DNA of 11,352 nt from Clostridia bacterium (GTDB taxonomy: Bacteria; Bacillota_A; Clostridia; Oscillospirales; Acutalibacteraceae): NCBI GenBank assembly GCA_024699005.1, contig JAILQN010000344.1, positions 1-11,352 on the forward strand, in the 5' to 3' direction. The notes under the pieces were generated by a model, which worked only from the letters and a program-made list of their open reading frames with translations, did not search any database and was not told the origin of the DNA. The translations under genes were made by a program, and so were the position numbers. Below are positions 1-5,530 of this stretch, piece by piece (the stretch's first letter is position 1; the number at the start of each line of letters is the position of its first letter).

Positions 1-21
1 TGAAAGAACGTTCTGATCAGA

Positions 22-49
22 GTGGAGAGTGAAGAGTGGAGAGTGGAGT
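22..49 (+). repeat. Heptanucleotide tandem array, unit GTGGAGA, 4 copies
   Basis: Four units in exact 7-nt register start at 22, 29, 36 and 43. The second unit has one change (GTGAAGA) and the last ends in T. No coding sequence overlaps it. A 7-nt period would shift any reading frame, so this is not a protein repeat. It is nearly complementary to the opposed array at 123-143: positions 29-50 pair with 122-143 at 20 of 22 positions, so the two arrays could fold into a long hairpin around a loop of about 70 nt. Function is unknown. Confidence 0.85.
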
Positions 50-122
50 TTCTCAGGCGGAACAAAGCTGAATGCCGACGGATGCTTACGATGAACAGAA
101 GAATTCTGATCTCCGGGGATTA

Positions 123-181
123 ACTCCACTCTCCACTCTCCATACTCCTAACTCGATAAAGCTCCACTCTCCACACTCCGC
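123..181 (-). repeat. Opposed heptanucleotide array (GTGGAGA on the minus strand)
   Basis: On the plus strand the unit reads TCTCCAC or ACTCCAC. Units start at 123, 130, 137, 144 and 151, decaying towards the end. After a 3-nt phase break there are three more at 161, 168 and 175. This is the same unit as the array at 22-49 in the opposite orientation. The stretch 51-121 between the two arrays holds no gene that I can see. An 8-nt direct repeat, TTCTGATC, occurs at 11-18 and 104-111. Confidence 0.8.
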
Positions 182-187
182 TCTTTT

Positions 188-217
188 AAAAACTGCCGCG
201 AAAGCGGCGGTTTTTTT
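188..217 (+). terminator. Factor-independent terminator of the gene preceding the window
   Basis: The 9-bp stem AACTGCCGC (191-199) / GCGGCGGTT (204-212), with one G-U pair, closes on a GAAA (GNRA) tetraloop. It is followed by a T-run to 217 and preceded by an A-run from 188, so it could also work in reverse. It lies upstream of the glyA promoter, so it most likely ends a plus-strand transcript entering from the left. Confidence 0.88.
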
Positions 218-279
218 AACAGAATGCAACTTTTACAAATAATCGTTCCTTTCTCCCTTTCATTTGAGCGAATTTTTGC

Positions 280-308
280 TTGCGTTATCCGCTTGTTTTT
301 GTTAGACT
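280..308 (+). promoter_or_regulatory. Predicted sigma-A promoter of glyA with extended -10
   Basis: A -35-like TTGCGT (280-285) is separated by 17 nt from a -10-like TAGACT (303-308), which is preceded by TGT as an extended -10 (TGn). The predicted transcript starts near 315. It leaves a leader of only about 25 nt before the ATG at 340, too short for a riboswitch. Confidence 0.65.
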
Positions 309-339
309 GTATATATCAAAATATAAGGATGGTGCCCGT

Positions 340-1590
340 ATGTACGATGACTTTTACAACTCTGCCGATTATATAGCCCGGCTTGATCCCGAAGTTGCGA
401 ACGCCATGAATCTGGAGCTTACGCGTCAGCGTGAGAATCTGGAACTCATCGCTTCAGAGAACCTCGTTTCCCCCGCAGTCATGGCTGCCATGGGCAGCGT
501 GCTCACCAACAAGTACGCCGAAGGTTACAGCGGCAAGCGCTATTACGGCGGATGCCAGTATGTGGATATAGCGGAGGATATCGCCTGCGCCAGGGCGAAG
601 GAACTGTTCGGCGCGGAATACGCAAACGTCCAGCCCCATTCCGGTTCCCAGGCCAATCTTGCGGTATATTTCGCGCTGCTTGCTCCCGGCGACACGATCA
701 TGAGCATGTCGCTGGCGGACGGCGGGCATCTTTCGCACGGGTCGCCCGTAAATATGTCCGGCAAATACTGGAACATCGTCCCCTACGGCCTTGATGAGGA
801 CGCCCGTATCGATTATGACGCGCTTGAGGAAAAGGCGAAAGCGATCCGCCCGAAGCTGATTCTTGCCGGCGCGTCCGCTTATCCCAGGATAATCGACTTT
901 GAGCGCATAGCCGGTATCGCGAAAGAGGTCGGCGCGCTGTTCATGGTGGATATGGCGCACATCGCGGGGCTTATCGCCGCGGGCGAGCATCCGTCGCCTG
1001 TCCCGTACGCCGACATCGTGACCACCACCACGCACAAGACTCTGCGCGGCCCCAGAGGCGGTATGATCCTTGCGAAGAACGATTTTGCCGCCGCTCTCAA
1101 CAAGGCAATATTCCCCGGCACCCAAGGCGGCCCGCTCATGCACGTCATCGCCGCCAAGGCCGTGGCGTTCGGCGAGGCGCTGAAGCCGGAATTCAAAGAG
1201 TATCAGCACAGAGTAGTCAGGAATGCAGCCGCCCTTGCCGAGGCGCTTAAGGCAAACGGCATCGACCTTGTTTCCGGCGGTACGGACAATCACCTTATGC
1301 TGTGCGATCTGCGCTCCTGCGGTATCACCGGCAAGGAGCTGGAGCACCGTCTGGACGAGGTTCATATCACCGTAAACAAGAACGCAATTCCCAACGACCC
1401 CGAGAAGCCCTTCGTTACCAGCGGCATCCGCATCGGCACCCCGGCTGTCACCACAAGGGGCCTTAATGAGGAAGATATGTCCGTTATCGCGGAGTGCGTT
1501 TTCGAGGCGACCAAACCCGATTTTGAGGACAACAAGGAAGCTATCTACGCGAAGGTAAAGGGATTGACGGATAGGTATCCTTTGTATTGA
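340..1590 (+). CDS. glyA: Serine hydroxymethyltransferase
   Basis: This cytosolic PLP enzyme interconverts serine plus tetrahydrofolate with glycine plus 5,10-methylene-tetrahydrofolate, the main source of one-carbon units. The 416 residues match the family length. Visible motifs are LELIASEN near residue 34, [15 protein letters not shown] at 57-71, HSGSQAN at 100-106, the PLP-stacking His130 in GGHLSHG, Asp204 and His207 in VDMAHIAG, the Schiff-base Lys233 in [14 protein letters not shown], and the C-terminal SGIRIGTPA substrate-binding segment. I chose the ATG at 340 because AAGGA lies at 325-329 with suitable spacing. The in-frame ATG at 280 falls inside the promoter and would add 20 residues foreign to the family. 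It is a single gene with its own promoter, converging on atpD. Confidence 0.98.
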   Translation: MYDDFYNSADYIARLDPEVANAMNLELTRQRENLELIASENLVSPAVMAAMGSVLTNKYAEGYSGKRYYGGCQYVDIAEDIACARAKELFGAEYANVQPHSGSQANLAVYFALLAPGDTIMSMSLADGGHLSHGSPVNMSGKYWNIVPYGLDEDARIDYDALEEKAKAIRPKLILAGASAYPRIIDFERIAGIAKEVGALFMVDMAHIAGLIAAGEHPSPVPYADIVTTTTHKTLRGPRGGMILAKNDFAAALNKAIFPGTQGGPLMHVIAAKAVAFGEALKPEFKEYQHRVVRNAAALAEALKANGIDLVSGGTDNHLMLCDLRSCGITGKELEHRLDEVHITVNKNAIPNDPEKPFVTSGIRIGTPAVTTRGLNEEDMSVIAECVFEATKPDFEDNKEAIYAKVKGLTDRYPLY

Positions 1591-1620
1591 GTTTGGTTTT
1601 TGATTTTTTACAGCCATCAA

Positions 1621-1690
1621 CAATAAGCCGCTGCCGCGGCTGAACGGAGGAGAGGTCCCCTCTGAACAGCCGCGGCAGCGGCTATTATTA
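1621..1690. terminator. Long hairpin between convergent glyA and atpD
   Basis: Positions 1626-1642 pair perfectly with 1667-1683 over 17 bp, rich in GC. The loop contains a second small stem, AGAGG (1651-1655) / CCTCT (1659-1663). An outer CAATA / TATTG pairing extends the stem across an asymmetric 5-nt bulge. It lies where glyA and atpD converge, so a shared terminator is the simplest reading. The sequence after the stem is only ATTATTATT on the plus strand and has no clear T-run on the minus strand. A REP-like palindromic element is therefore possible. Confidence 0.6.
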
Positions 1691-1703
1691 TTGATCTGCA
1701 ACC

Positions 1704-1745
1704 CTATAAGCTATCCACTATCCACTGACAGATGTCAGCTATCCG
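1704..1745 (-). repeat. Heptanucleotide array at the 3' end of atpD
   Basis: Six 7-nt blocks are in register from 1704. On the plus strand, blocks 1, 2, 3 and 6 begin CTAT (CTATCCA twice, at 1711 and 1718, and CTATCCG at 1739). Blocks 4 and 5 are CTGACAG and ATGTCAG, which are inverted relative to each other around GACAGATGTC. On the minus strand the clean unit is GTGGATA, one base from the GTGGAGA unit upstream of glyA. The array covers the last codons and stop of atpD and continues past it. Confidence 0.65.
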
Positions 1746-2340
1746 CTTTAATAACCTTCAGCCTTGAGAATTCCTCCCGTTCCCTTTCCTCCAGTGTTTC
1801 GGTAATGGTCCTTTCGGTCTCTTTGAGCCTTGGGATCATCACGTTCCCGAGGGCGTTTTCCCTTCGGGAGGTCTTTTCGGCGGCGGATACCAGCCTCGCT
1901 TCGGCTGCCCTTACCGTCGCCAGCCCGCACAGGGCGGCGGCGACTTCGCCCCAGGCGAAATACGCCTTATCGAGCCGCGCAGAAGTCGAGCCGAGGGGAT
2001 AGGGCAGCGCTCTGCCCCGCGGCTCCGTTCTGAAAGTCGGCACGTCTATACCTATAACGTTTTCGATGGTGACGGTGACTGTATTTTCGACAGGAGTGCA
2101 GGCGGCAGCTATGTTCACGCTGTCGCCGGATTCTGCGGAAACGCGCAGCGCGGCGTATGCTTCCGTTATGGCGTTTCTGACCCTTTCGGCAGCTTTGTCC
2201 GCGTTTTCGGTATATTTTGCCGCTTCCCGCAGATAGATAGACCGCTTGCGGTCCATAAGGTCGTAACCCGTCTGCGCAAGCTCCAGCGAGGCTTTGGTCT
2301 CCATGAGCCTGGATTTTGTCGGCGCAGGATTGTTTGTCAT
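1735..2340 (-). CDS. atpD: V-type ATP synthase/ATPase subunit D
   Basis: Subunit D forms the central rotor stalk of V/A-type ATPases and couples the A3B3 head to the membrane ring. It has 201 residues, a typical length. The N-terminus has the family pattern of a Pro-Thr-Lys start followed by a long amphipathic helix (PTKSRLMETKASLELAQTGYDLMDRKR), with the Gly-Tyr-Asp-Leu-x-x-x-Lys-Arg signature near residues 25-33. A second long helix occupies the last 60 or so residues (LDKAYFAWGEVAAAL, then a charged coiled coil ending in KADS). GGAGGT at 2346-2351 lies 5 nt before the ATG. It follows atpB after 47 nt and is presumably co-transcribed with it. The symbol follows V-type usage (ntpD in Enterococcus); it is not the F-type beta subunit. 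Confidence 0.93.
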   Translation of the reverse strand: MTNNPAPTKSRLMETKASLELAQTGYDLMDRKRSIYLREAAKYTENADKAAERVRNAITEAYAALRVSAESGDSVNIAAACTPVENTVTVTIENVIGIDVPTFRTEPRGRALPYPLGSTSARLDKAYFAWGEVAAALCGLATVRAAEARLVSAAEKTSRRENALGNVMIPRLKETERTITETLEEREREEFSRLKVIKADS

Positions 2341-2360
2341 TGTTTACCTCCGGTCGGGTG

Positions 2361-2395
2361 CATTGCACATTGCAAATTGCACATTGCTCATTGCA
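2361..2395 (-). repeat. Heptanucleotide array between atpB and atpD
   Basis: Five units on the plus strand, CATTGCA or one-base variants, start at 2361, 2368, 2375, 2382 and 2389 in exact register. On the minus strand the unit reads GTGCAAT. The array begins in the last sense codon of atpB, includes its TGA stop, and ends 9 nt before the atpD Shine-Dalgarno sequence. It therefore occupies nearly the whole spacer of this operon. Confidence 0.85.
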
Positions 2396-3752
2396 GATAA
2401 TGGGCGTCCAGCATATCATCCTTGACCCTGTCGAGGCTCGAGCGCGGGAGCATGGACAGCAGCTTCCAGCCGAGATCGAGAGTTTCGTCCATGGTCCTGG
2501 CGCCGACGTTGCTCTGATCAATGAATTCCGACTCGAACGACCTTCCGAATGCGAGCAGAGTCTTGTCCGCAGGCGAAAGCTCGTCCTCGCCTATGACCGA
2601 CGCGAGGCTTCTGACTTCCTGCACCTGCGAGTACGACGCGAAAAGCTGATCGGCAAGCTGCTTGTGATCCGCCCTTGTACAGCCTTCGCTTATGCCGTCT
2701 TTCATAAGGCGCGAAAGAGATCGCAGGGGGTCGACCGGCGGGAATATTCCGGCGGCGTCAAGCCCACGGTCAAGCACGATCTGCCCCTCTGTGATAAATC
2801 CCGTCAGATCGGGTACGGGGTTGGTGATATCGTCGTTGGGCATTGTAAGGATAGGGATCTGCGTTACGGAACCCGGGCAGCCGCATATGAGTCCCGCGCG
2901 CTCGTACAGCGACGCGAGGTCCGAGTAAAGATAGCCCGGGAAACCCTTTCTGCCGGGTATTTCGCCTTTGGAGGAACTGAATTCCCTGAGCGCTTCGCAG
3001 TAGGCGGTCATATCCGTCATGACCACAAGTACGTTCAGGCCCAGATCGAAAGCGAGATATTCGGCGGCGGTCAGGGCGCAGCGGGGAGTGATGATGCGTT
3101 CGATGATCGGGTCGCTCGAAAGGTTGAGAAACATGGTCACGCCGCTGGCGACACTGCCCTGAGCGAAGGAACGCCGGAAATACTCCGCGACGTCGTTTTT
3201 GACTCCCATGGCGGCGAAAACCACGGTGAACGCCTCGCCGCCGGCGGAAGCCTGGCGTACGATCCCGCTTGCCAGCTCGTTATGTTTCATGCCGGAGCCG
3301 GAGAATATGGGCAGCTTCTGCCCGCGGATAAGAGTCGAAAGCGCATCGATCGCCGAAAAACCGGTGTGTATATACTTTTCGGGATACATACGCTCCACCG
3401 GGTTTATCGCCGAGCCGTTGATGTTCCTTCTGACTGTCGGATATATTTCGCCCAGTCCGTCCGCCGGTCGTCCCATCCCGTCGAAAGTCCTGCCGATTAT
3501 CCCGGGGGAGAGCGCCAGCTCCATGGGCTTTCCCGTGAATTCGGTAACGGTATTGGCGCGCGATAACCCCGCCGCGCCTTCAAATACCTGCAGTACGGCC
3601 TTGTCGCCCCGGATCTCCACGACGCGGGCGTTGCGCTTTGAGCCGTCGGGCAGCGTAATGACAGCCATTTCATCGAAAAACGCATCTTTTGCCCCTTCCA
3701 GAACCACAAGGGAGCCGACTACACCGTCAAGACCTGTATGAATCGTTTTCAT
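2388..3752 (-). CDS. atpB: V-type ATP synthase/ATPase subunit B
   Basis: Subunit B is the non-catalytic regulatory subunit of the A3B3 head of V/A-type ATPases. It has 454 residues, full length for the family. The N-terminal beta-barrel spans about residues 1-75. The nucleotide-binding core follows, with the degenerate P-loop FSGSGMKHNELA of B subunits instead of GxxxxGKT, which separates it from subunit A. The LSRLMKDGISEGCTRADH segment carries Arg348, matching the family's arginine finger that reaches the A-subunit site. The C-terminal helical bundle ends in HYLQ. A GGGGTGA ribosome binding site (3759-3765) lies 6 nt before the ATG. atpD follows it. No subunit A gene lies upstream: there is a structured RNA and then the divergent efp. 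The A, E, C, F, I and K genes must be elsewhere. Confidence 0.97.
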   Translation of the reverse strand: MKTIHTGLDGVVGSLVVLEGAKDAFFDEMAVITLPDGSKRNARVVEIRGDKAVLQVFEGAAGLSRANTVTEFTGKPMELALSPGIIGRTFDGMGRPADGLGEIYPTVRRNINGSAINPVERMYPEKYIHTGFSAIDALSTLIRGQKLPIFSGSGMKHNELASGIVRQASAGGEAFTVVFAAMGVKNDVAEYFRRSFAQGSVASGVTMFLNLSSDPIIERIITPRCALTAAEYLAFDLGLNVLVVMTDMTAYCEALREFSSSKGEIPGRKGFPGYLYSDLASLYERAGLICGCPGSVTQIPILTMPNDDITNPVPDLTGFITEGQIVLDRGLDAAGIFPPVDPLRSLSRLMKDGISEGCTRADHKQLADQLFASYSQVQEVRSLASVIGEDELSPADKTLLAFGRSFESEFIDQSNVGARTMDETLDLGWKLLSMLPRSSLDRVKDDMLDAHYLQ

Positions 3753-3782
3753 TTATCTTCACCCCGCTTATAAATCATATTC

Positions 3783-3908
3783 AATAAGGGGCGATAGCCC
3801 CGTTATTCATGAGAGAATGTCAGGGGCTTCAGCCCCTGTTCTTCAGTGGCTGATTACAACCGCCGCTGAAGAACGATGGCACCCGCCGCCATAGAGGCGT
3901 GGGACATC
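3783..3908 (-). ncRNA. Multi-hairpin RNA element, probable orphan HEARO/omega-RNA
   Basis: Read on the minus strand, the elements in order are: a closing strand GAGATGTC (3910-3903); a hairpin with CGCC (3899-3896) / GGCG (3890-3887), extended by CCC/GGG; a 13-bp hairpin (3874-3862 with 3850-3838, one wobble pair, 11-nt loop); CAGGGGC / GCCCCTG around a TGAA loop (3838-3821); CATTCTC (3819-3813) within the strand that pairs back to the closing strand; and a last hairpin GGGGC-TATC-GCCCC (3801-3788) flanked by AATAA/TTATT. Together these make a four-way junction plus a 3' hairpin. From memory, the order 'short hairpin, CATTCT, linker, GGG(G)CTAYCGCCC(C) hairpin' matches the 3' core of IscB omega-RNA/HEARO RNA, and the 5' edge directly follows ATGA (3912-3909), a sequence I associate with HEARO insertion. 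No iscB ORF is present. The structure is certain; the family is inferred. Confidence 0.58.
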
Positions 3909-3917
3909 TCATTCTCA

Positions 3918-3946
3918 ATTATAATCCTGTTATCTGAAAATTACAA
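3918..3946 (-). promoter_or_regulatory. Predicted sigma-A promoter for atpB-atpD and the RNA element
   Basis: On the minus strand, TTGTAA (3946-3941) and a perfect TATAAT (3923-3918) are separated by 17 nt. The predicted start is near 3911, at the first bases of the structured element, so the atpBD mRNA would carry that element as a leader of about 160 nt. It is back to back with the efp promoter. Confidence 0.75.
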
Positions 3947-3969
3947 TATGGGCGGCATGAAAAAAATAC

Positions 3970-3998
3970 TTGCAAAAACGTATGCGCTATTATATAAT
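3970..3998 (+). promoter_or_regulatory. Predicted sigma-A promoter of efp
   Basis: TTGCAA (3970-3975) and a consensus TATAAT (3993-3998) are separated by exactly 17 nt. The transcript would start near 4005. The leader of about 53 nt contains two 8-bp palindromes, GGGATCCC (4014-4021) and GGAGCTCC (4026-4033), before the ribosome binding site GGAGG at 4045-4049. Confidence 0.85.
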
Positions 3999-4057
3999 TA
4001 AGTGTAATATGAGGGGATCCCGCAGGGAGCTCCAATCTAACCACGGAGGATAATTAT

Positions 4058-4615
4058 ATGATTTCAGCAGGCGATTTCAGAAACGGCGTAACTTTTGAGG
4101 AAGACGGTCAGGTGCTTCAGGTAGTCGAGTTCCAGCATGTAAAACCCGGAAAAGGCGCGGCGTTCGTACGCACCAAGACCAAGAACGTCATCACCGGCGC
4201 CGTGGTCGAGAAGAGCTATAACCCGACCGCGAAGTTCCCCACCGCTTATATTGAGCGCAAGGAGATGGAGTATTCCTATAACGACGGCGATCTGTATTAT
4301 TTCATGGATCCCGAGACATACGATATGCAGCCGATCAACGCGTCGGATCTGCCTGACTCCTTCAAATTCGTAAAAGAGAACGAGATCTGCCGCATACTTT
4401 CCTACAAGGGCAACGTGTTCGGCGTGGAGCCGCCCAACTTCGTAGTGCTTGAGGTCACCCAGACCGATCCGGGCTTTGCCGGCAATACCGCCACGAACAC
4501 AACCAAACCCGCCACGCTTGAGACCGGCGCGGAAGTAAAGGTCCCGCTGTTCATCAACGAGGGCGAGAAGATCCAGATAGACACCCGCACGGGCGAGTAT
4601 ATGTCCAGGGCGTAA
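4058..4615 (+). CDS. efp: Translation elongation factor P
   Basis: EF-P binds the ribosome between the P and E sites and relieves stalling at polyproline stretches. It has 185 residues, the family length. The N-terminal KOW-like domain (about 1-62) carries the modification loop [13 protein letters not shown] with Lys32 at its tip. Lys32 in a PGKG loop is the arrangement of Bacillus subtilis EF-P, whereas Escherichia coli uses Lys34. Two OB-fold domains follow, and the C-terminus has the family signature [22 protein letters not shown] sits 8 nt before the ATG. A strong promoter precedes it and the CD1247-like gene follows after 9 nt. Which modification Lys32 receives cannot be read from this window, because no modification enzyme gene is present. 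Confidence 0.98.
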   Translation: MISAGDFRNGVTFEEDGQVLQVVEFQHVKPGKGAAFVRTKTKNVITGAVVEKSYNPTAKFPTAYIERKEMEYSYNDGDLYYFMDPETYDMQPINASDLPDSFKFVKENEICRILSYKGNVFGVEPPNFVVLEVTQTDPGFAGNTATNTTKPATLETGAEVKVPLFINEGEKIQIDTRTGEYMSRA

Positions 4616-4624
4616 GGAGCAGAT

Positions 4625-5110
4625 ATGACTATCTCAGAAAGAGCCGCTTATGTAAAGGGTCTTGTAGCCGGGCTGCCGCTTGACGGCGATTCCGCCGAGA
4701 GCAAGGCGATAATGGCGCTGTGCGATCTGTGCGACGAGCTTGCGGCGGAGATAAAACACATCTCGCTCCGGGCCGGCGCGCTCGAGCAGGCGCTTGAAGA
4801 CGTAAACGAATACGTCGACGCCATCGATTCGGATCTGTTTACCGTTGAAGAAAAACTGGATCTTAATGATCTGCTTGAAGATTTCGGCAGCGGTCTTGAC
4901 GACGATTACGATGACGAATACGATTACGACGACGATGATGACGATGACGACGACGCGCTGTACCAGATCACCTGCCCCAAGTGCGGATCAGACTGCATCT
5001 TTACCGACGACGACGTTATCGGCGAGGACGGCGTGATCTGCCCGGAATGCGGCGAGGTCATCAAGTGGGATATCGGCGAAGAGGCGGAAGAAGAAGAATC
5101 GGAAGACTGA
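4625..5110 (+). CDS. CD1247-type acidic zinc-ribbon protein
   Basis: Its biochemical role is unknown. The 161 residues form three parts. The first 85 or so residues are helical, with the ISERAAYVKGLVAGL start and the NEYVDAIDSDL segment that I associate with the CD1247 N-terminal domain of clostridia. An acidic linker at about 91-110 includes nine consecutive Asp (102-110) encoded by a GAY run. The C-terminal zinc ribbon has C117-x2-C120 and C139-x2-C142, followed by a tail of Glu and Asp. A second CxxC pair, Cys33/Cys36, lies in the N-terminal domain. The AAGGAG site (4614-4619) overlaps the efp stop codon, so the two genes are translationally close and share an operon. The efp partnership may point to a translation-related role, but that is inference. 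Confidence 0.85.
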   Translation: MTISERAAYVKGLVAGLPLDGDSAESKAIMALCDLCDELAAEIKHISLRAGALEQALEDVNEYVDAIDSDLFTVEEKLDLNDLLEDFGSGLDDDYDDEYDYDDDDDDDDDALYQITCPKCGSDCIFTDDDVIGEDGVICPECGEVIKWDIGEEAEEEESED

Positions 5111-5149
5111 TACGGCATTCGGAGTCGGATTCAAATATCACACAATCGA

Positions 5150-5196
5150 CGAAACAATATCACCGCAAGGCTTTGCCTTGCGGTGATATTGTTTCG
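5150..5196. terminator. 22-bp perfect hairpin ending the efp operon
   Basis: Positions 5150-5171 pair without mismatch to 5175-5196 around a TTT loop. The GC-rich core is at the top; the lower stem has an A-rich 5' arm and a T-rich 3' arm, the layout of a bidirectional terminator. It lies 40 nt after the CD1247-like gene and one base beyond the stop codon of the minus-strand antitoxin remnant, so it can serve both. Confidence 0.8.
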
Positions 5197-5197
5197 A

Positions 5198-5451
5198 TTA
5201 TTCATCAGTCGTTTCGATCAATTCATGCCTGGCGCCGTGACCGCTTTTTAACTGCTTGATAGCGCGGTCTATCTTTGCGAGATACTCGGCGTTACGTGCG
5301 GCTTTCATCAGGGCATTATAGTTTTCAAGACTGATAAGGACAACGTTTTTTCTTCTTTACGGGTTACTATAACGGTTTCATCATTATCGCTTGCCAGGTC
5401 ACAATAGTTTTTTAAGTTATTGCGTATCGTCGAATAATTTACGGCTAACAT
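5198..5451 (-). pseudogene. YefM/Phd-type antitoxin, frameshifted in an A-run
   Basis: The ATG at 5451 has AGGAGG (5465-5460) 8 nt upstream. The frame encodes MLAVNYSTIRNNLKNYCDLA, then a DETVIVTRKEEK segment typical of YefM/Phd DNA-binding domains, then shifts and stops after 47 codons. Adding one A to the run of six at 5346-5351 restores NVVLISLENYNALMKAA, NAEYLAKIDRAIKQLKSG and a terminus ETTDE. That would give 84 residues, the normal length, with the toxin-wrapping C-terminal region. Type II antitoxins neutralise a partner RNase such as YoeB and repress their own promoter. No toxin gene follows; the stop abuts the hairpin. It may be a decayed gene, a sequencing error in a homopolymer, or a frameshift-expressed gene. 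Confidence 0.82.
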
Positions 5452-5476
5452 ATTTCAGGCCTCCTTGTCCAAAATC

Positions 5477-5515
5477 TTGTACAATTATATCAGCATGATG
5501 AAACCGGTTTGTCAA
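5477..5515 (-). promoter_or_regulatory. Antitoxin promoter with TGTACA-core operator
   Basis: On the minus strand there is a consensus -35 TTGACA (5515-5510) and a consensus -10 TATAAT (5489-5484), but with a long 20-nt spacer. The 10-bp palindrome AAACCGGTTT (5501-5510) lies in the spacer next to the -35. Directly after the -10 is TTGTACAA (5477-5484). YefM of Escherichia coli is known to bind palindromes with a TGTACA core in its own promoter, so this is a credible autoregulatory operator. Confidence 0.65.
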
Positions 5516-5530
5516 GAGTCTGATTTTTTG

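Noticed and set aside
22..181. Possible CRISPR array in the repeat-rich left end
   Set aside because: Units are 7 nt, contiguous and without spacers, and there are no cas genes.
218..339. Glycine riboswitch or other metabolite leader for glyA
   Set aside because: The predicted leader is only about 25 nt and no paired aptamer-like structure is visible upstream.
454..1701. A 415-codon open frame on the minus strand opposite glyA
   Set aside because: It is antisense to an unmistakable serine hydroxymethyltransferase, has no recognisable domain, and its low-complexity Arg/Gly/Asp content reflects the complement of GC-rich codons.
2316..3566. A 416-codon open frame on the plus strand opposite atpB
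   Set aside because: It is a shadow of the V-ATPase subunit B gene, without a ribosome binding site or family features.
3783..3916. tRNA gene, because the element resembles a cloverleaf
   Set aside because: There is no acceptor stem, T-loop (TTCRA) or anticodon loop arrangement, and the stem lengths do not fit.
3753..4057. An iscB or tnpB-like ORF belonging to the HEARO-like element
   Set aside because: The whole gap is about 305 nt and is filled by the RNA element and two promoters; no ORF of meaningful length is present in any frame.
4924..5118. A serine-rich minus-strand ORF
   Set aside because: It is the complement of the GAY aspartate run in the CD1247-like gene.
5111..5197. A YoeB/RelE toxin gene following the antitoxin
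   Set aside because: Only the 22-bp hairpin and a short unpaired stretch lie here before the opposite-strand gene begins.
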